Shown: piece after piece, positions 1 through 12,440 of the stretch
Layout: every line of letters begins with the position of its first letter
Numbering within the stretch: position 1 is the first letter of the stretch
Assembly: GCA_018857735.1 (NCBI GenBank)
Contig: JABMCL010003743.1
Coordinates: 2,501 to 66,500 of the forward strand
Direction of reading: 5' to 3'
Origin: Alviniconcha marisindica
Lineage: Eukaryota > Mollusca > Gastropoda > Provannidae
Length of the DNA: 64,000 bases
Notes under the pieces: model-generated
Seen by the model: only the letters and a program-made list of their open reading frames with translations
Database searches by the model: none
What the model was told of the DNA's origin: nothing
Position numbers and translations under genes: made by a program

Positions 1-480
1 TTAGGGGCATTTTCGTTACTGCGACAGAGTTGCGCCCTCCTGATCCCATGCTAGTAGACCATGAGCCAGCCTCCCCCCCCGGGGATTTTACCACATGGTA
101 ATTTCTGGGTACCTTGACCATCAAAGTACACAGTTCAGGTTGTCTGCAAGTGAGCTATTGCTGTTTGTGTCTGTGGTGCTGGTTCTAATGAAATGCACTA
201 TGAGCACTATATGGAATTCCAAACTGCGATGACCTTGTCTCTTAGCAACTCATTTATTGTGACAAAAAAGGCCATTTCCATATATTGTTTTATTGTTTGA
301 ATAGTTTAATATGTTGCAGCTTTCCCTTTCTCTTTGTCTTAAATGTGTCCTTGTTATTGGGCACTGCGACGCAGAAATATTAAGGTCCCCTCTGTTAAAA
401 ACCCAGAGCTGACGAATGTTTTCCTTTAAAAGCACGGAGTAGGTCAGAATATAGCCAAGTATGCTTAGTCAGTGCCATAA

Positions 481-690
481 TTTCTTCCTTGTCCTAATTT
501 TCGCTTTCCTGGTGCATTCACCTTCATTTGTTTCCAAATCCTCTCCATACTTTTCAGTTGCGTTAGTTTTGGCTGAAGCGAATTCCCGCGTTAGCCTGCG
601 AAATAAAATAGGTCACACTGCTCATAGTCAACTGATTTAAGCAGGTTCACATGTTGAGTGCCTGCAGAATATAAATAGGCACCAAAACGA
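481..690 (+). repeat. Dispersed repeat shared with 62220-62410
   Basis: AATTTAAGCAGGTT-type, GAATATAAATAGGCACCAA and CCAAATCCTCTCC segments recur at 62220-62410 (AATTTAAGCAGGTTCCCATG, GAATATAAATCGGTACCAA). Bases 1-480 show no recognisable gene or repeat apart from a C-run near 70. Confidence 0.5.
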
Positions 691-2488
691 GTTACTGTGC
701 CTCAAAAAGGTGATTTAGACATACTTGTGATCTGATCAATTGTTCTTTAATTTTGCACTGAAGCGTTACAGGGAATCTGTCTGGAAGTATCTTTTGCAGT
801 TGTAGATAGTGATATGTGCTAATTATTGACTGTTTTGGGTGGGATGTTTGCTATTGATTGTGTTCTGTGTAGAACAGTGAGCCAGCTTTTTGCTCGTAAG
901 AAACTGTGCTTGTGATTTGTGCGAAGTGACCTTGTGCGGTTGACAAGGCATACAAATCCAAGAACTAAATAACTTAAACATGTGCAATGGTCCAGTCCTG
1001 ATATGGTGGATGAAATATATGAGTATATACGAATCTGCATGGGAATCACACATTGTGCTACTTTATGAATGACTGCAGAATTATTTTGAAACAAAAGAAC
1101 CCATCGGAAGGGAGTGATGTATGATCCTCCAAAAAGCGAGAACAGCAAATCCGTCAGCAACCACAATGCTAGCTGTTGCCCAGTGACAGATGTCTTTTTT
1201 GTGAAAAGACTTGAATACAAGGAAACAACATGTTGAAAACATTAGTCAAATGTATGGCAAAAACAGCTGAGGATTCTGCCAAAGAAGCAACCAAAAGAAA
1301 ACAAGATCAGCAGATCCTTTGGAAGGTGCTCGAGAAGCACATTACCATGCCATCTGTCAGAGAGATTACACTCGAGAGGATGACAGACACCAGGAAACCA
1401 TCAAAGACACTAAAACCATTGAAGAGCAAGCTTCCAACAAGACCATATAAAAATTATTTTCAGTACATTGTTCAGTATGTTATGGGCAGAATCGTTTAGA
1501 GATAAAGAGATTATCACGTTAAGGAAAAATTATGAAACTGGATCATTCCATGCATCTTCTCTGTAGAGGTAAATAAGTGATAGATGTCAACAAAATGTGT
1601 CAACACACCTCATCCTTGTTGAACAGTCACAATGCCACATGCAGAGATGCATTGATAATGCACATCGAAAGGGCCAGCTTTCAAGCACTCTTGATATTCC
1701 GCAGTTAAGGCAACTAAAACCATTCCTCGAGCAGATGGCCATGGCTTGCATACTGTGAATGGAAAAGTGGGAGGTAAACTGGACAGACTGTCTCTTCATG
1801 CCGCAAGACCTGGTTGAAATCTAGGTGGAGCAGCCCCAAAAGGAACATGACTATCAAGAATACACAGAGCTTGAGAATCTTGATGGCTTCAGATTTGAGG
1901 CTGACATACATGTCTAAGCTGGACATGCATTCAGTGTCATCAAAGTAAGGGATATTCAGGTTGCAACCTTCTATGCAACCTTTGGTACCTGTCAGATAAT
2001 TTCAGAAAGTCAATAATGATTTGTCAAATCATTGACAGTGTGGACAATCACTTTGGTGAATATCTTTGACATTTCCTAGCTGTTCGTCTGTATTCTTGGC
2101 ATAATAGCAAAGAGCCTGCTGACCGTAAGCTGATACATGAAACTGCCAGCAGTTGCATGCTGAATTAAGCCAAACCAGAGATGCGATCCAGTGGCATCAG
2201 GCTCCTAAACCTAAACTGTTTTACTAGACATAACAAAGTCAAAACTGGTAAGTTTTACATACATCTTCCATGGGGTATAGAGCACTGTGAAACTGATTTC
2301 AGGTTAAATGGAGGTAGAACAGTGAATAAGTCAGCACCTGCAGCGGTTTTGTGGAAGTAGTTTATTGAGGTTTGAACATATGTGCATTTTTGTAAAAGGT
2401 TGCTCAACTTTTGAAGAAGAAAAAAAAAGAAAAAAAATCCATCGTGTGTGGGTGTGTATAACGTGCTCAGATCGACCTTCGTGTAGAA

Positions 2489-2490
<2 letters not shown>
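691..2490. other. No supported gene; possible decayed coding relic
   Basis: An open frame at 1230-1499 (89 codons, Lys/Arg-rich, starting MLKTLVKCMAKTAED) has no recognisable domain. The following 700 bp keep short frame-interrupted stretches that could be an old coding relic or transposon body. I cannot name it. Confidence 0.3.
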
Positions 2491-2524
<34 letters not shown>

Positions 2525-2526
2525 AA
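2490..2526. repeat. (AAC)n microsatellite
   Basis: About eleven AAC units next to the 30-bp minisatellite. Confidence 0.95.
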
Positions 2527-2580
2527 AACAACTAATGAACCCAAACAATTTGTATGTATAACGCTCGTAGCAACTGAAGT

Positions 2581-3545
2581 GGAGGTGTGAAGTCCTTGTC
2601 TTGATACACAGGAGGTGTGAAGTCCTTGCCTTGATAGACAGGAAGTGTCCGGTCCTTGCCTTGATAGACAGGAAGTGTCGGGTCCTTGCCTTGATAGTCA
2701 GGAGGTGTGAAGTCCTTGCTTTGATAGACAGGAGGTGTCGGGTCCTTGCCTTGACAGACAGGAGGTGTGAGGTCCTTGCCTTGATAGACAGGAGGTGTGA
2801 GGTCCTCGCCTTGATAGACAGGAGGTGTGAGGTCCTTGCCTTGACAGACAGGAGGTGTGAGGTCCTTGCCTTGATAGACAGGAGGTGTGAGGTCCTGCCT
2901 TGATAGACAGGAGGTGTGAGGTCTGCCTTGAAGACAGAGTGTGAGGTCCTTGCCTTGATAGACAGGAGGTGTGGGTCCTCGCCTTGATAGACAGGAAGTG
3001 TCGGGTCCTTGCCTTGACAGATAGGAGGTGTGAGGTCCTTGTCTTGATAGACAGAAGGTGTCGGGTCCTTACCTTGATAGACATGAGGTGTGAAGTGCTT
3101 GCCTTGATAGACAGGTGTGAGGTCTTTGCCTTGATAGACAGGAGGTGTCGGGTCCTTGCCTTGATAGACAGGAGGTGTGAGGTCCTTGCCTTGATAGACA
3201 GGTGGATCTTTGCCTTGATAGACGGAGGTGTGAGGTCCTTGCCTTGACAGACAGGAGGTGTGAGGTCCTTGCCTTGACAGACAGGAGGTGTGAGGTCCTT
3301 GCCTTGATAGGAGGTGTGAGGTCCTTGCCTTGATAGACAGGAGGTGTGAGGTCCTTGCCTTGATAAAATGGAGGTGTGAGGTCCTTGACTTGATAGACAG
3401 GAGGTGTGAGGTCCTTGCCTTGACAGACATGAGGTGTGACGTCCTTGCCTTGATAGACAGGAGGTGTGAGGTCCTTGCCTTGATAAAATGGAGGTGTGAG
3501 GTCCTTGACTTGATAGACAGGAGGTGTGAGGTCCTTGAGGTGTGG
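2581..3545 (+). repeat. 30-bp minisatellite
   Basis: About 32 units of GGAGGTGTGAGGTCCTTGCC plus TTGATAGACA. Variants include GTGTCGGGTCC. Because 30 is divisible by three, long frames run through it on both strands (for example 2255-3556 minus); the peptides are pure repeats of the unit and no gene is supported. Confidence 0.95.
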
Positions 3546-3663
3546 GGCTGAGTCACGCCTGGGTAGACATGCGGACACCTCAGGACGGAGCGGGTGGCTG
3601 TCGTCAGAAAGGAGGCGTCTGAACTTGCGCCAGCAGGACTCAGGCCGGGTAGGCAGACTCCGG

Positions 3664-3772
3664 GCCATAACTTTTGAAGAGAAAGGAGAGCCGAAGCGGA
3701 TTCAAACCGAGGTCCCTCTGCTTACCAGCCTAGCGCCTTACCGCTGGGACAAACCGGCTGACGTCGCTGCAG
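3664..3772 (-). mobile_element. SINE family B head fragment
   Basis: Inverted copy: AAGAGAAAGGAGAGCCGAAG, then CAAACCGAGGTCCCTCTGCT and GCGCCTTACCGCTGGGACA. Confidence 0.75.
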
Positions 3773-4084
3773 TGTAGCTTTAGGTGTATATATTATAGTC
3801 TCGCTCTTTTCCCCCGGCACCTCAGGGGATCTCGGTCCCCGCCAGTACCGCTTCGTAGACAACTCGGCGTTAAACCGGTTTAACCAAGCAACTACAGCTG
3901 TGTTTGCGCGTAGGTTTGTCCCCGTGTCCTATATGTCCCTATGTCAGCCTGACATCTGAGGGCAATGATCCCCACGTGCGTGTGATGACGCATAAGACCA
4001 CGTCAGTCACACTAGAAGCAGTGTCCGCCCGAGAACGGAACATTTAGGACGATGTAATAACTGATCCAAGTGTCTAATGTTTAA

Positions 4085-4312
4085 CCCTTTCACTGCCACG
4101 ATGTCGCTCGAAACCGACTAAAAAAAAAGTGCCAAATTTGAAATTCCTCGACTATTGCGCTCTTCTTTTTTTTTGCCTTAGTATGTAAAGGGATTTTCGT
4201 CAAATTGCACAGTATTGAAAGTAGGTTTGGTATAGGACCGAAGAAGGTTCCATTTTCAGGCGTATGTGTGCACTTCCCAGCCCGGAAGTTACAGGCTGGG
4301 GCAGTGAAGGGG
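4085..4312. mobile_element. piggyBac-like MITE
   Basis: TTAA at 4081-4084 and 4313-4316 flank CCCTTTCACTGCC and its inverted counterpart GGCAGTGAAGGGG (one mismatch). TTAA target sites with CCC-starting ends are the hallmark of piggyBac elements. At 228 bp it has no coding capacity. Confidence 0.75.
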
Positions 4313-4959
4313 TTAAAGCATATCTTTGTTTGACTGACCATGTCGAATGCAGGAGCACCATTTCTTCCGTATTGCGCGGTTCAGGCGGGGTTGTTAACTC
4401 CCTTGACTTTTGACCGGCACTGCTTAAGTCCCTTGGCTGCTTTTACTTCCGGTGCGTACTTTCTTCACAAAGGAAGGCGGTGACAGTGAATTTGCGAATT
4501 TTACACCGCCAACTTTAAAGACGTTTTTGGAGGCCCGTAGTTAGAATGTAGTGTCTGGCAACAAGCAATAACTTGTTGCTCGTGCTATAGGATGCCCCAA
4601 AACGCACCGTCCATCCCCTTTCCCCGGTAATTTTTGCAACTGCAACAGTGGTGGCATTTGTACTGCTTCGCAATTCTAGGTTCATTTTCCATTGTTATAC
4701 ACAACGTGAAGCAACGCCTACTCAGAAATCGGCGCGAAAGATTACCTCTCGCGCGAAAGATTACAAAGGGCATTCACTCGTGCAAACCAGCTTCACTGAA
4801 CCGCCCAATGAGCGACTTTGCTGGCTTGAGCATTGCACTGCCCAAATAGGCCCAGCGCCACCTGGCTAGTGTAGGGGAGATCATTTGCAGCTGACTTGAG
4901 CTTTGTCAAAGCCCCAAATATGCCCAGCGCCACCAAGCGGGACGATCCGCAGCTAAGTC

Positions 4960-5320
4960 GCCCATAGTGTCCAACTTCAACACTCTGAAAGCTCTGACAC
5001 TTTTAGTGCATGCTGCTGGGGTTTTTTTAGTTGTTTTTTTTAGTGTTTTTATAATCCACCGAACTCCTCACATGAGCTACGGGATCTTTAACGCGCGTCT
5101 TTGATTTTTTCTTTCTTTTTTTTTCTTTTTTCGCATGCCGCGTATGCTACACTGGCACGGGGGACCTCGGTTTGTAGTCTCATCCAACTAAAAGACTTCT
5201 CAGCTTGGAGTCTGCACAGAATTTGACTCCGGAGAAATCGCAGGGCGGGCGCAAAACCGAGCACGTAACGGTCACCCATCCGTTCGGTGACCACGCTCAG
5301 TTGGGCTTTCGACACTGACT
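4960..5320 (-). mobile_element. 5S rRNA-derived SINE copy
   Basis: Inverted copy ending CGGTCACCCATCCGTTCGGT, with GACCTCGGTTTGTAGTCTCA and AATCCACCGAACTCCTCACA in the body. Lies directly before the family A SINE. Confidence 0.6.
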
Positions 5321-5330
5321 CGCTGGGGGG

Positions 5331-5815
5331 CGGCGATAGCTCAGTGGTTAGAGCGCCGGGCTCAGTCGTGACTGAAAGGTCGCGGGTTCAAATCCCTGCA
5401 GGAGCGGCGGGAGAATTTTCTTCTCCAGGGTCGACTTTCTGTGCTGACTCTAATGACTCGGTATCCGTTCCACCCCCGAGTTAGCGCAGTAGCACGTAAA
5501 AGATCCCGGTCTTCTGCCAAAGGTGCAGGTGGCAGGTTACAGCTAACACGCATACACCTTACGTATGTGGCTTCGCATGAAGTGACATGGTGCATGGTTG
5601 TATGGTGTACACAGAACTTGCGCCGAGATGGCTGCAGTTTCATGTGGCACCAGCCATGCCAGCGCTGTAAGTACACCACTTCGGTGGATATGCAAAAAGC
5701 TTTTATAAAAAGCTAGTCATTCATGTTGAGCTACATGCGAGCGCAGTGAGTCTGCTCAAGAGAGCGGAGAATAGCGCTATATAAGTGATCATCAATCAAT
5801 CAATCAATCAATGTA
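5331..5815 (+). mobile_element. tRNA-derived SINE, family A (full-length copy)
   Basis: Head has a pol III A box (GATAGCTCAGTGGTTAGAGC) and B box (GGTTCAAATCC), then a body with TCTTCTCCAGGGTCGACTTT, CACGTAAAAGATCCC and AGCGGAGAATAGCGCTATAT, ending in (ATCA)n. The tRNA-like head is not a tRNA gene because the acceptor stem and CCA-side sequence do not close. Copies recur at 9172, 16237 and (inverted) 44650. Confidence 0.85.
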
Positions 5816-5972
5816 TGCCAAACGTACTGCTAAACATGATGGGAAAATTATGTATGCCAAACGTACTGCTAAACATGATGGGAAAATGATGTATGCCAAA
5901 CGTACTGCTAAACATGATGGGAAAATGATGTATGCCAAACGTACTGCCGAACCTGATGGAAAAATGGTTGGG
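5811..5972 (+). repeat. 39-bp tandem repeat, four units
   Basis: ATGTATGCCAAACGTACTGC plus TAAACATGATGGGAAAATG, beginning exactly where the family A SINE tail ends, so probably seeded by the insertion. Confidence 0.92.
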
Positions 5973-5983
5973 GGTCAAAATGT

Positions 5984-6135
5984 AAGTAAGTAAACATGGG
6001 GCTTAACGGCCACAGAAACCATAAGGCTTATTAGGGACGGGGAGAAGGGGGGCAGGGGGTATGGAGGTGAGTAAGTGAACATGGTGCTTCACGGCCACAG
6101 AAACCATAAGGCTTATTAGGGACGGACGGGCCAGA
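5984..6135 (-). repeat. Two copies of the family B tail
   Basis: AACATGGGGCTTAACGGCCA and CAGAAACCATAAGGCTTATT recur at about 86 bp spacing; they are the reverse of the SINE B tail. Confidence 0.65.
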
Positions 6136-6644
6136 ATGAAGGTTTATACTCCCTTTAAACACCAGCCCGATTGGCAGTTTACTGAACAGAATCTGATAAT
6201 AAACTCATGGTTGTCTAAACGACTCGACAGCTGAGGTGAATATCGGGTGTCGTCCACACGATGGTTCACCAGATCTGCTCGCACGTTGTTGTTACATTCG
6301 CTGTGATCATTTTACCGTCATACAGTATGATTTGCTACACGACCACCGGCCTTGGGTAAGGAAAACAAAAACAAAACAAAACAATTTCCTCTCTCAGGTC
6401 TATCTGCAGAATCAACGACGAACGGAACTTGTGTGTGGGAGGGAGGGATTTAGGATCGAGTGCATATATTGTCACACTCTACGTAGTGCGTGGGTTGGCG
6501 TTTGGATAGTATACAGGGTAATAATTATTTCAAAGCGCAAAATCTTGTCCGTAGAGATTATTGTAAGCGCGCGCGCGCACACACACACACACACACATTT
6601 TGACTATACAAAGCTTAATTTACACAGCTTAAAATGGGCAGCAA

Positions 6645-6890
6645 GCAATGTGAGCCAGGTTTGGCCTAGCGGTAAGGCGTTAGGCTGGTAAGCGGAAGGA
6701 CCTCGGTTCGATACCGCTTCGGCTCTCCTTTCTCTTCAAAAAGGTTGTGGTTTGTGGACACCGTCTTGTGACTTTGTCCATCACTTCCTACTGAAACATT
6801 AAAATGGCTCTCATCGCTGCCCATCTTAATGCAGGAATCATTCTGGTGGTGACAGAGTAGCGATAGGTATATAATCTCCACCCCACCCCA
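6645..6890 (+). mobile_element. tRNA-derived SINE, family B
   Basis: Head GTTTGGCCTAGCGGTAAGGC (A box) and GGTTCGATACC (B box) in a GAGCC...GGCTC frame, followed by AAAAAGGTTGTGGTTTGTGG and CTGAAACATTAAAATGGCTC. Related copies lie at 60317 and 3664 (inverted). Tail-type sequence (CCCTAATAAGCCTTATGG, GACGTTAAGCACCATG) follows at 7085-7135. Confidence 0.8.
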
Positions 6891-7439
6891 CCTCCCCTTC
6901 CCTAATCATAGTTCAGGAGCTGTGTGAGAGTCGAGGTGGCCGTCCTGGACTGTCCGTTCTAACGAGCCTTCTGGTTTCCGTGGACGTAAAGCTATATTGA
7001 ACCATGCTTCGGCATTGGTCTCAGCTTGTCCCTAATATGTCAACTGACATCTGAGGACATTAAGCAACACTACCTACCTACCTTCCCTAATAAGCCTTAT
7101 GGTTGCTGTGGACGTTAAGCACCATGTTTACTTACTGCAGCAAACAGACTTGAGACGGTTGAAGACCGCATGCAGCACGGAACTGAAAACCTGGCAGGTG
7201 ATACCGTAAATGTCATCTTTGAGGGCGTGTGAGCACTACTCAGCTCTCTAATCAGAATGTCCCCCCCCCCCCCCGTGCATTCTGTGGGTGGGGGGGAGCA
7301 GAGTGGGACCATTTCGTTGATGTGTTTCAGTCCATCAAGTTGGGGCGCCATAAAATATTCATCATTATTATGATCGACAGCCAGCACCCCCCCCCCCCCC
7401 CCCCCCCCCCTTTTTAAAAATTATTTTTAAATTTAAAAC

Positions 7440-7662
7440 TCTATGTATATTTCTACATTTAGCTACGACGTATAGTTTCACTTTGGCGAGGGGCTGTTTG
7501 TACTTTTTTGGGTGTGAATGTCTTTTGGTAGTTTTTAGTTTGCCAGAGCCTGAATGCGTTGATGCACTGTGTGTATGTGGCGCTGTGAACACGCATGGTT
7601 TAGTGTGGAAGTTTTTATGCGCCGTATATATATATATGTAACTTTTCATTCATTCATTCATT
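7440..7662 (+). repeat. Dispersed repeat with (CATT)n tail
   Basis: TGTGTGTATGTGGCGCTGTG, then GTTTAGTGTGGAAGTTTTTA and a (CATT)4 end. The same layout recurs at 59215-59860 (interrupted) and 32081-32195. Probably a SINE family without a recognisable head. Confidence 0.6.
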
Positions 7663-7746
7663 CCTAACACTAGGCTGACGTTCCACGCATGGTAGTACAA
7701 CAGGGAACACAACAATACAGAGAGAGAGAACACAGCTCTGTATCCC

Positions 7747-7863
<117 letters not shown>

Positions 7864-9171
7864 TATCCTGTAAGAGAGGGAGGTCCGAATATTCACTGAC
7901 ACTCGCTATAATTATTTGGAACAAGTTTATTTGCATCAACAATGTTAACTCTAAAATCTAAGAACAAGAAATTCAGAAAGTTTCCAGATTCCCCCCCCCC
8001 AACCCTTCTCCAACCATTACCATGATCAATAAATAGAATTACAGTAAAGTAAAAAATAAAAACAAGAAGAAAAAGAGTTACAATTACATGTCAGCATGAA
8101 GAAAGTTCTCATACGGATGACATCCCCATTCCCAAGCACTTAACTTACAAGTATGCGTAATGCATTCAGCAAAACATAAATAGTATTACGACAACATCAA
8201 TACAGTACACCTCTCGCCGCTGTAAACAATCCACACATTCCGCACTCCAGCACCCAACAAACATTTTCAACTTTACACACGTCGACCAGGGCTGAGTTCA
8301 CCCTGTTCAATAAGGATAAAACCAACTTGTACGCAAAATATCTGAAACAAGGATGACTGCTGGTACCTAAAACAAGATCCAAACACATGAAAAGTTGAGG
8401 AATGCCAATTCAATATGACAATACAAAACATGCACATTTTCGGGGTAAGCCCCCCTTTTTTTTTTAAATGACAAAACAAGAGTTAAAGGGTGTTGGTCAT
8501 GCCGACATTCCACCAAACACTTGGAACACATTGTAACTGAAGCCGCCGAAGTACGTTATAATTTTTCACCCTTTAACTTGTTTTGTCGCTTGAAAAAGGG
8601 GCCTCCCCTGAAAAAAATTCATACATATTGTCATTCTAAATTAGCATTGCTTCAAACTTTTTTTTCTTGTGTTTAAAGCTCATCTTTCATGCAGTATGTC
8701 ACAAGAAACAGTCCATAAGCCATGTGAGCTGACATACAACAGGAACCAACCAGCTCACAGGTATGACTGACACACAACCCCCTCATTGCCCAAACCGATA
8801 AATTTTCCAGACCGAAAGGTGCCCGCAAGGACCCAGAAACTGAAATGGTCTGCTCCTAAAGCAAGCCTGCTTTCAATACTGTGCCTTTTCATGCAAATCC
8901 TCCCTGATGCTGAAACTAAGAGTGAAAGGATTCAAGTCCTTCCCTTCTCTCTTTTTCTTAAACTGTTCCGAAACCTGAATCTCGGCTTTCAGATCGATTA
9001 AACACCCCTGATTTACGGCCCTGGTCCTGAACAGCAGTAAGCCTGTCTTTACTAGACACGTGTCGTACTGTCGCCTTCTCCGCAAGACCTCCACAGCATT
9101 CTATGACAAGAAACGAGTTGTTATTGCTTTCTTGTAAAATAACACTTCATCAATCAGCCTTAACCTCAGTA

Positions 9172-9525
9172 CCAGCAGGGGCGGCTAGAGAATTTTCTCC
9201 TCCAGGGTCAACTTGCTGTGCTGACTCTTATTTCGGTATCCGTTCCACCATTCTGCCAAAAGTGCAGCTGGCAGGTTGCAGCTAAACATGCATGGCTTTG
9301 CATGAAGTGATGTGACACGGCTGTACGGTGTACGCAGAACGCGCAGGGGGCGGCAGCAGTTTCACGTTGCACCAGCCATGTAACAACCAAACAGCGTAGT
9401 GTGTACACCCCTTTGGTGGATATTCAAAAACATGTCATAAAAAGCAGCCACTGATTTAGAATCGCACGTGACAAAAACGCAGTGCCTGCTAGAGAGCGGA
9501 GAATAGCGCTATATAAAAGCAACCA
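9172..9525 (+). mobile_element. tRNA-derived SINE, family A (5'-truncated)
   Basis: Starts in the B-box/body junction (GCAGGGGCGGCTAGAGAATT) and ends AGCGGAGAATAGCGCTATAT. Internal gaps relative to the 5331 copy. Confidence 0.82.
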
Positions 9526-10214
9526 CCAGCGCCATGAATAAACCTTCAAACGAGACCAAGCTTGGACCGACACCCAATGTATGAAAATTTGGTCAGTGCA
9601 GGCACTGTGCTACACAAATGCATTGGGATTCAACGTCTAAATGCCACCATGCACTGTTCCACTTCGGCAGGGATAACTCTTGTTCTTCTTCAGCGTTCTG
9701 CTCTTCAAAAATGTTGAAGTTGGACGCTACATGGAAGAAACGCCACTGTATTCCTTCAGCTGTTCCGTAGGAGCAGAACTTTGTAAAGCATCTGCTAGTA
9801 TGTCCCCCTTATCCTGTGGCCTTGACATTGGTGGCCGGGTGATGACAGAAGATGGTCCAAACGAACACAAACCCTGTGACCTGCCAAGGCTTTTGATTAG
9901 CATATTTCGCATTACTGACACACTGACAATACACACAATATATATATATATATCTACCACACTAAAACAAAAAGAACCCAAGAACAGAAATACCCAATAA
10001 CAACTCGCCCCATGGCTAAAGCTCACAAAATGGCTGCCTCTCAGTAGCCAGCATTTTCACCAACACTGCCATCCTCAATAACCTGAAGGAATTCTGTCAA
10101 CTTGCACTTCCGTACCTTGCACACGCACGCACGCACACACACACACACACACATAAGCCCACACATAGCTGACTGATAAATGAATGCTACAAGGCTGAGG
10201 AGGTTGACAAAAGC

Positions 10215-11000
10215 AGCCAAGCATAAAACATCTGCCCATCAAAGGCTGCAGTTTCACAAGCTGGGTCTTTAACATAAAGCACCTGCCAGTCAAAGACTAC
10301 AGTTTCAGAAGTTGGGTCTTGAACATAAAACACCTGCCAGATCAAGACTAGTTTCACAAGCTGGGTCGTTAACATAAAACACCTGCCAGATCAAGACTAC
10401 AGTTTCACAAGCTGGGTTGTTAACATAAAACACCTGCCAGTCAAAGACTACAGTTTCACAAGTCAGGTCTTGAACATAAAACACCCGCCAGATCAAGCCT
10501 GCTGTTTCACAGTCTGGGTCTTGAACATAAAACACCTGCCAGTCAAAGACTGCAGTTTCACAAGCTGGGTCTTTAACATAAAGCACCTGCCAGTCAAAGA
10601 CTACAGTTTCACAATCTGGGTCTTGAACATAAAACACCTGCCAGTCAAAGACTGCAATTTCACAAGCTGGGTCTTTAACATAAAGCACCTGCCAGTCAAA
10701 GACTACAGTTTCAGAAGTTGGGTCTTGAACATAAAACACCTGCCAGTCAAAGACTACAGTTTCACAAGTCGGGTCTTGAACATAAAACACCTGCCAGATC
10801 AAGACTGCTGTTTCACGATCTGGGTCTTGAACATAAAACACCTGCCAGTCAAAGACTGCAGTTTCACAAGTTGGTTCTTTAACATAAAACACCTACCAGT
10901 CAAAAACTGCTGTTTCACAAGTCAGGTCTTTAGCATACAACACCTGCCAGATCAAGACTGCAGTTTCACAAGCTGGGTCTTGAACACAAAACACATGCCA
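10215..11000. repeat. 51-bp minisatellite 3' of SEC11A
   Basis: About fifteen units of CTGCCAGTCAAAGACTGCAG, TTTCACAAGCTGGGTCTTTA and ACATAAAACAC. Unit length divisible by three gives repeat frames on both strands. It may be in the SEC11A 3' UTR. Confidence 0.93.
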
Positions 11001-11214
11001 GCAGCAGACCTTTAATGGGAGAATGCAGTTCCAAAAGGTTGGGCCATAGAGACTTGACAGGCAGTGTCAAAAGGCAAACACCGCTCCACAGGTACCCCTA
11101 CAAAGCAGACACGCAACCAACCAACCAACAGGTACACAGAAACAAACGTGCAAGAGTGACGGCTGACCACATCCAAGAATCCTGAACCTACACAAAGCAG
11201 GAAGGTCCTGGTGG

Positions 11215-11475
11215 TGGCACTGGCAGTCATGAACCACCATCGCAGAGACTGAGCTTCCAGTAATCTGGGCGCCACTCATGCAAAAGCGGTCCTGAGCTAA
11301 ACCACCATTCCAGAACTTCCAGAAATCTGGGCGCCACTCGTGCAAAAGAGGTCCTGCAGTGAACCACCAGAGCTTCCAGAAATCTGGGCGCCACTCGTGC
11401 AAAAGAGGTCCTGCAGTGAACCACCATCCCAGAGACAGAGCTTCCAGACAAATCTGGGAACCACCCATGCAAATG
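11215..11475. repeat. About 60-65-bp minisatellite 3' of SEC11A
   Basis: Four units with AACCACCATCCCAGAGAC-type, AGCTTCCAGAAATCTGGGCG and CCACTCGTGCAAAAGAGGTC. Confidence 0.88.
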
Positions 11476-11549
11476 GGTCCTGGGCCGACTTTTTACCATA
11501 TTTAAAATATCAGCACAAGCAGAAGATACGTTACAACTTTCATGCTGTC

Positions 11550-12440
11550 CAACTTCAGTACATCTGGATCAAGCTTGAATTTTATTCTCCGACAGTTGAA
11601 AAGAGTGGTTTGGTCAGTTAAATTTGAGGAGTCCACCACTGGAGGATGTGATTCTCTCTCACCTTTTCAGCAATTCTTTTTTGTTTGTTTTGTTGTTGAC
11701 ATTTTTTAAATACGTCTTTGTTTTCAGCAGTTCTTTGCCCGTTGCTCTGATAAGCAAATGGCGGCCCTCTCCGTGAAAACGGCTCACAGACAAATTTGGA
11801 CCCACATCTCAGGGATGCCAAGCATGGCAACATGAGAATAATGCTCTAAAAAGATTTATCTGAAACAGTGACTTCCAAGGTTCAGAAAAATGACCAAAGC
11901 ACACGCACGGTTAAAAAAGGAAGAAGAAAAAAGCTTCTTTCGAAAACACGAAACAATGTGTACACTGTTGGCACAGACGCCTTTGTCAGGGTAAAGAGGT
12001 ATGAATGGTGAGCGAGTCACTGGATTTTACAATCCTGTGACCCGTCAAATGCAGGATAAAAACAACAACAACAGTTATCATAAACGACAACGGTAAGTAA
12101 GTTGGTGTTTTACGCCCAGTCAAAAACGACAACAGAAATGACTGACGGAATTTTTTTTGCTCCATTTTTTATTTTATTTTTTACCTTTTCACTGTGCTCA
12201 ATGTCCTTATGCCATAACTGTTTGTCACATACTGGGATGAAGGCATCTATGATGAAAATCTGCACACTTTTATGCTGTCCTTTAAAACACCCCACTAAAA
12301 CTAAAGAAAAACACCCCCAAAAACCATTTTAAGCAGGAAGGTCCAGTACATCTGGATCAAGCTGGTATTTTACTGTTTGACAGTTGAAAAGGGTGGTTTG
12401 GTCAGTTAAAGCTGAGGAGTCCGCCACTGAAGGACACAAG
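11550..12440. repeat. Pair of about 100-bp direct copies
   Basis: 11550-11650 and 12335-12437 share CAGTACATCTGGATCAAGCT, GACAGTTGAAAAG and GTGGTTTGGTCAGTTAAA, then GAGGAGTCC. Between them is apparently unique AT-rich sequence in the SEC11A 3' region. On the minus strand AATAAA candidates occur at 12173-12178 and 11581-11586. Confidence 0.7.

Noticed and set aside
1230..1499. 89-codon plus-strand frame as a real gene
   Set aside because: No recognisable domain, no splice or promoter support; kept only as a possible relic.
2255..3556. 433-codon minus-strand open frame
   Set aside because: It is a translation of the 30-bp minisatellite; no start context, domain or splice support.
5331..5410. 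Possible tRNA gene
   Set aside because: A and B boxes are present but the cloverleaf does not close and the sequence continues into a repeated SINE body.
8197..8388. Candidate SEC11A last exon after a TTTCAG at about 8340
   Set aside because: Phase and sequence do not match the family C-terminus; the 12712 exon fits.
10215..11000. Regularly spaced repeats resembling a CRISPR array
   Set aside because: Units are contiguous with no unique spacers, in a eukaryotic genome; it is a minisatellite.
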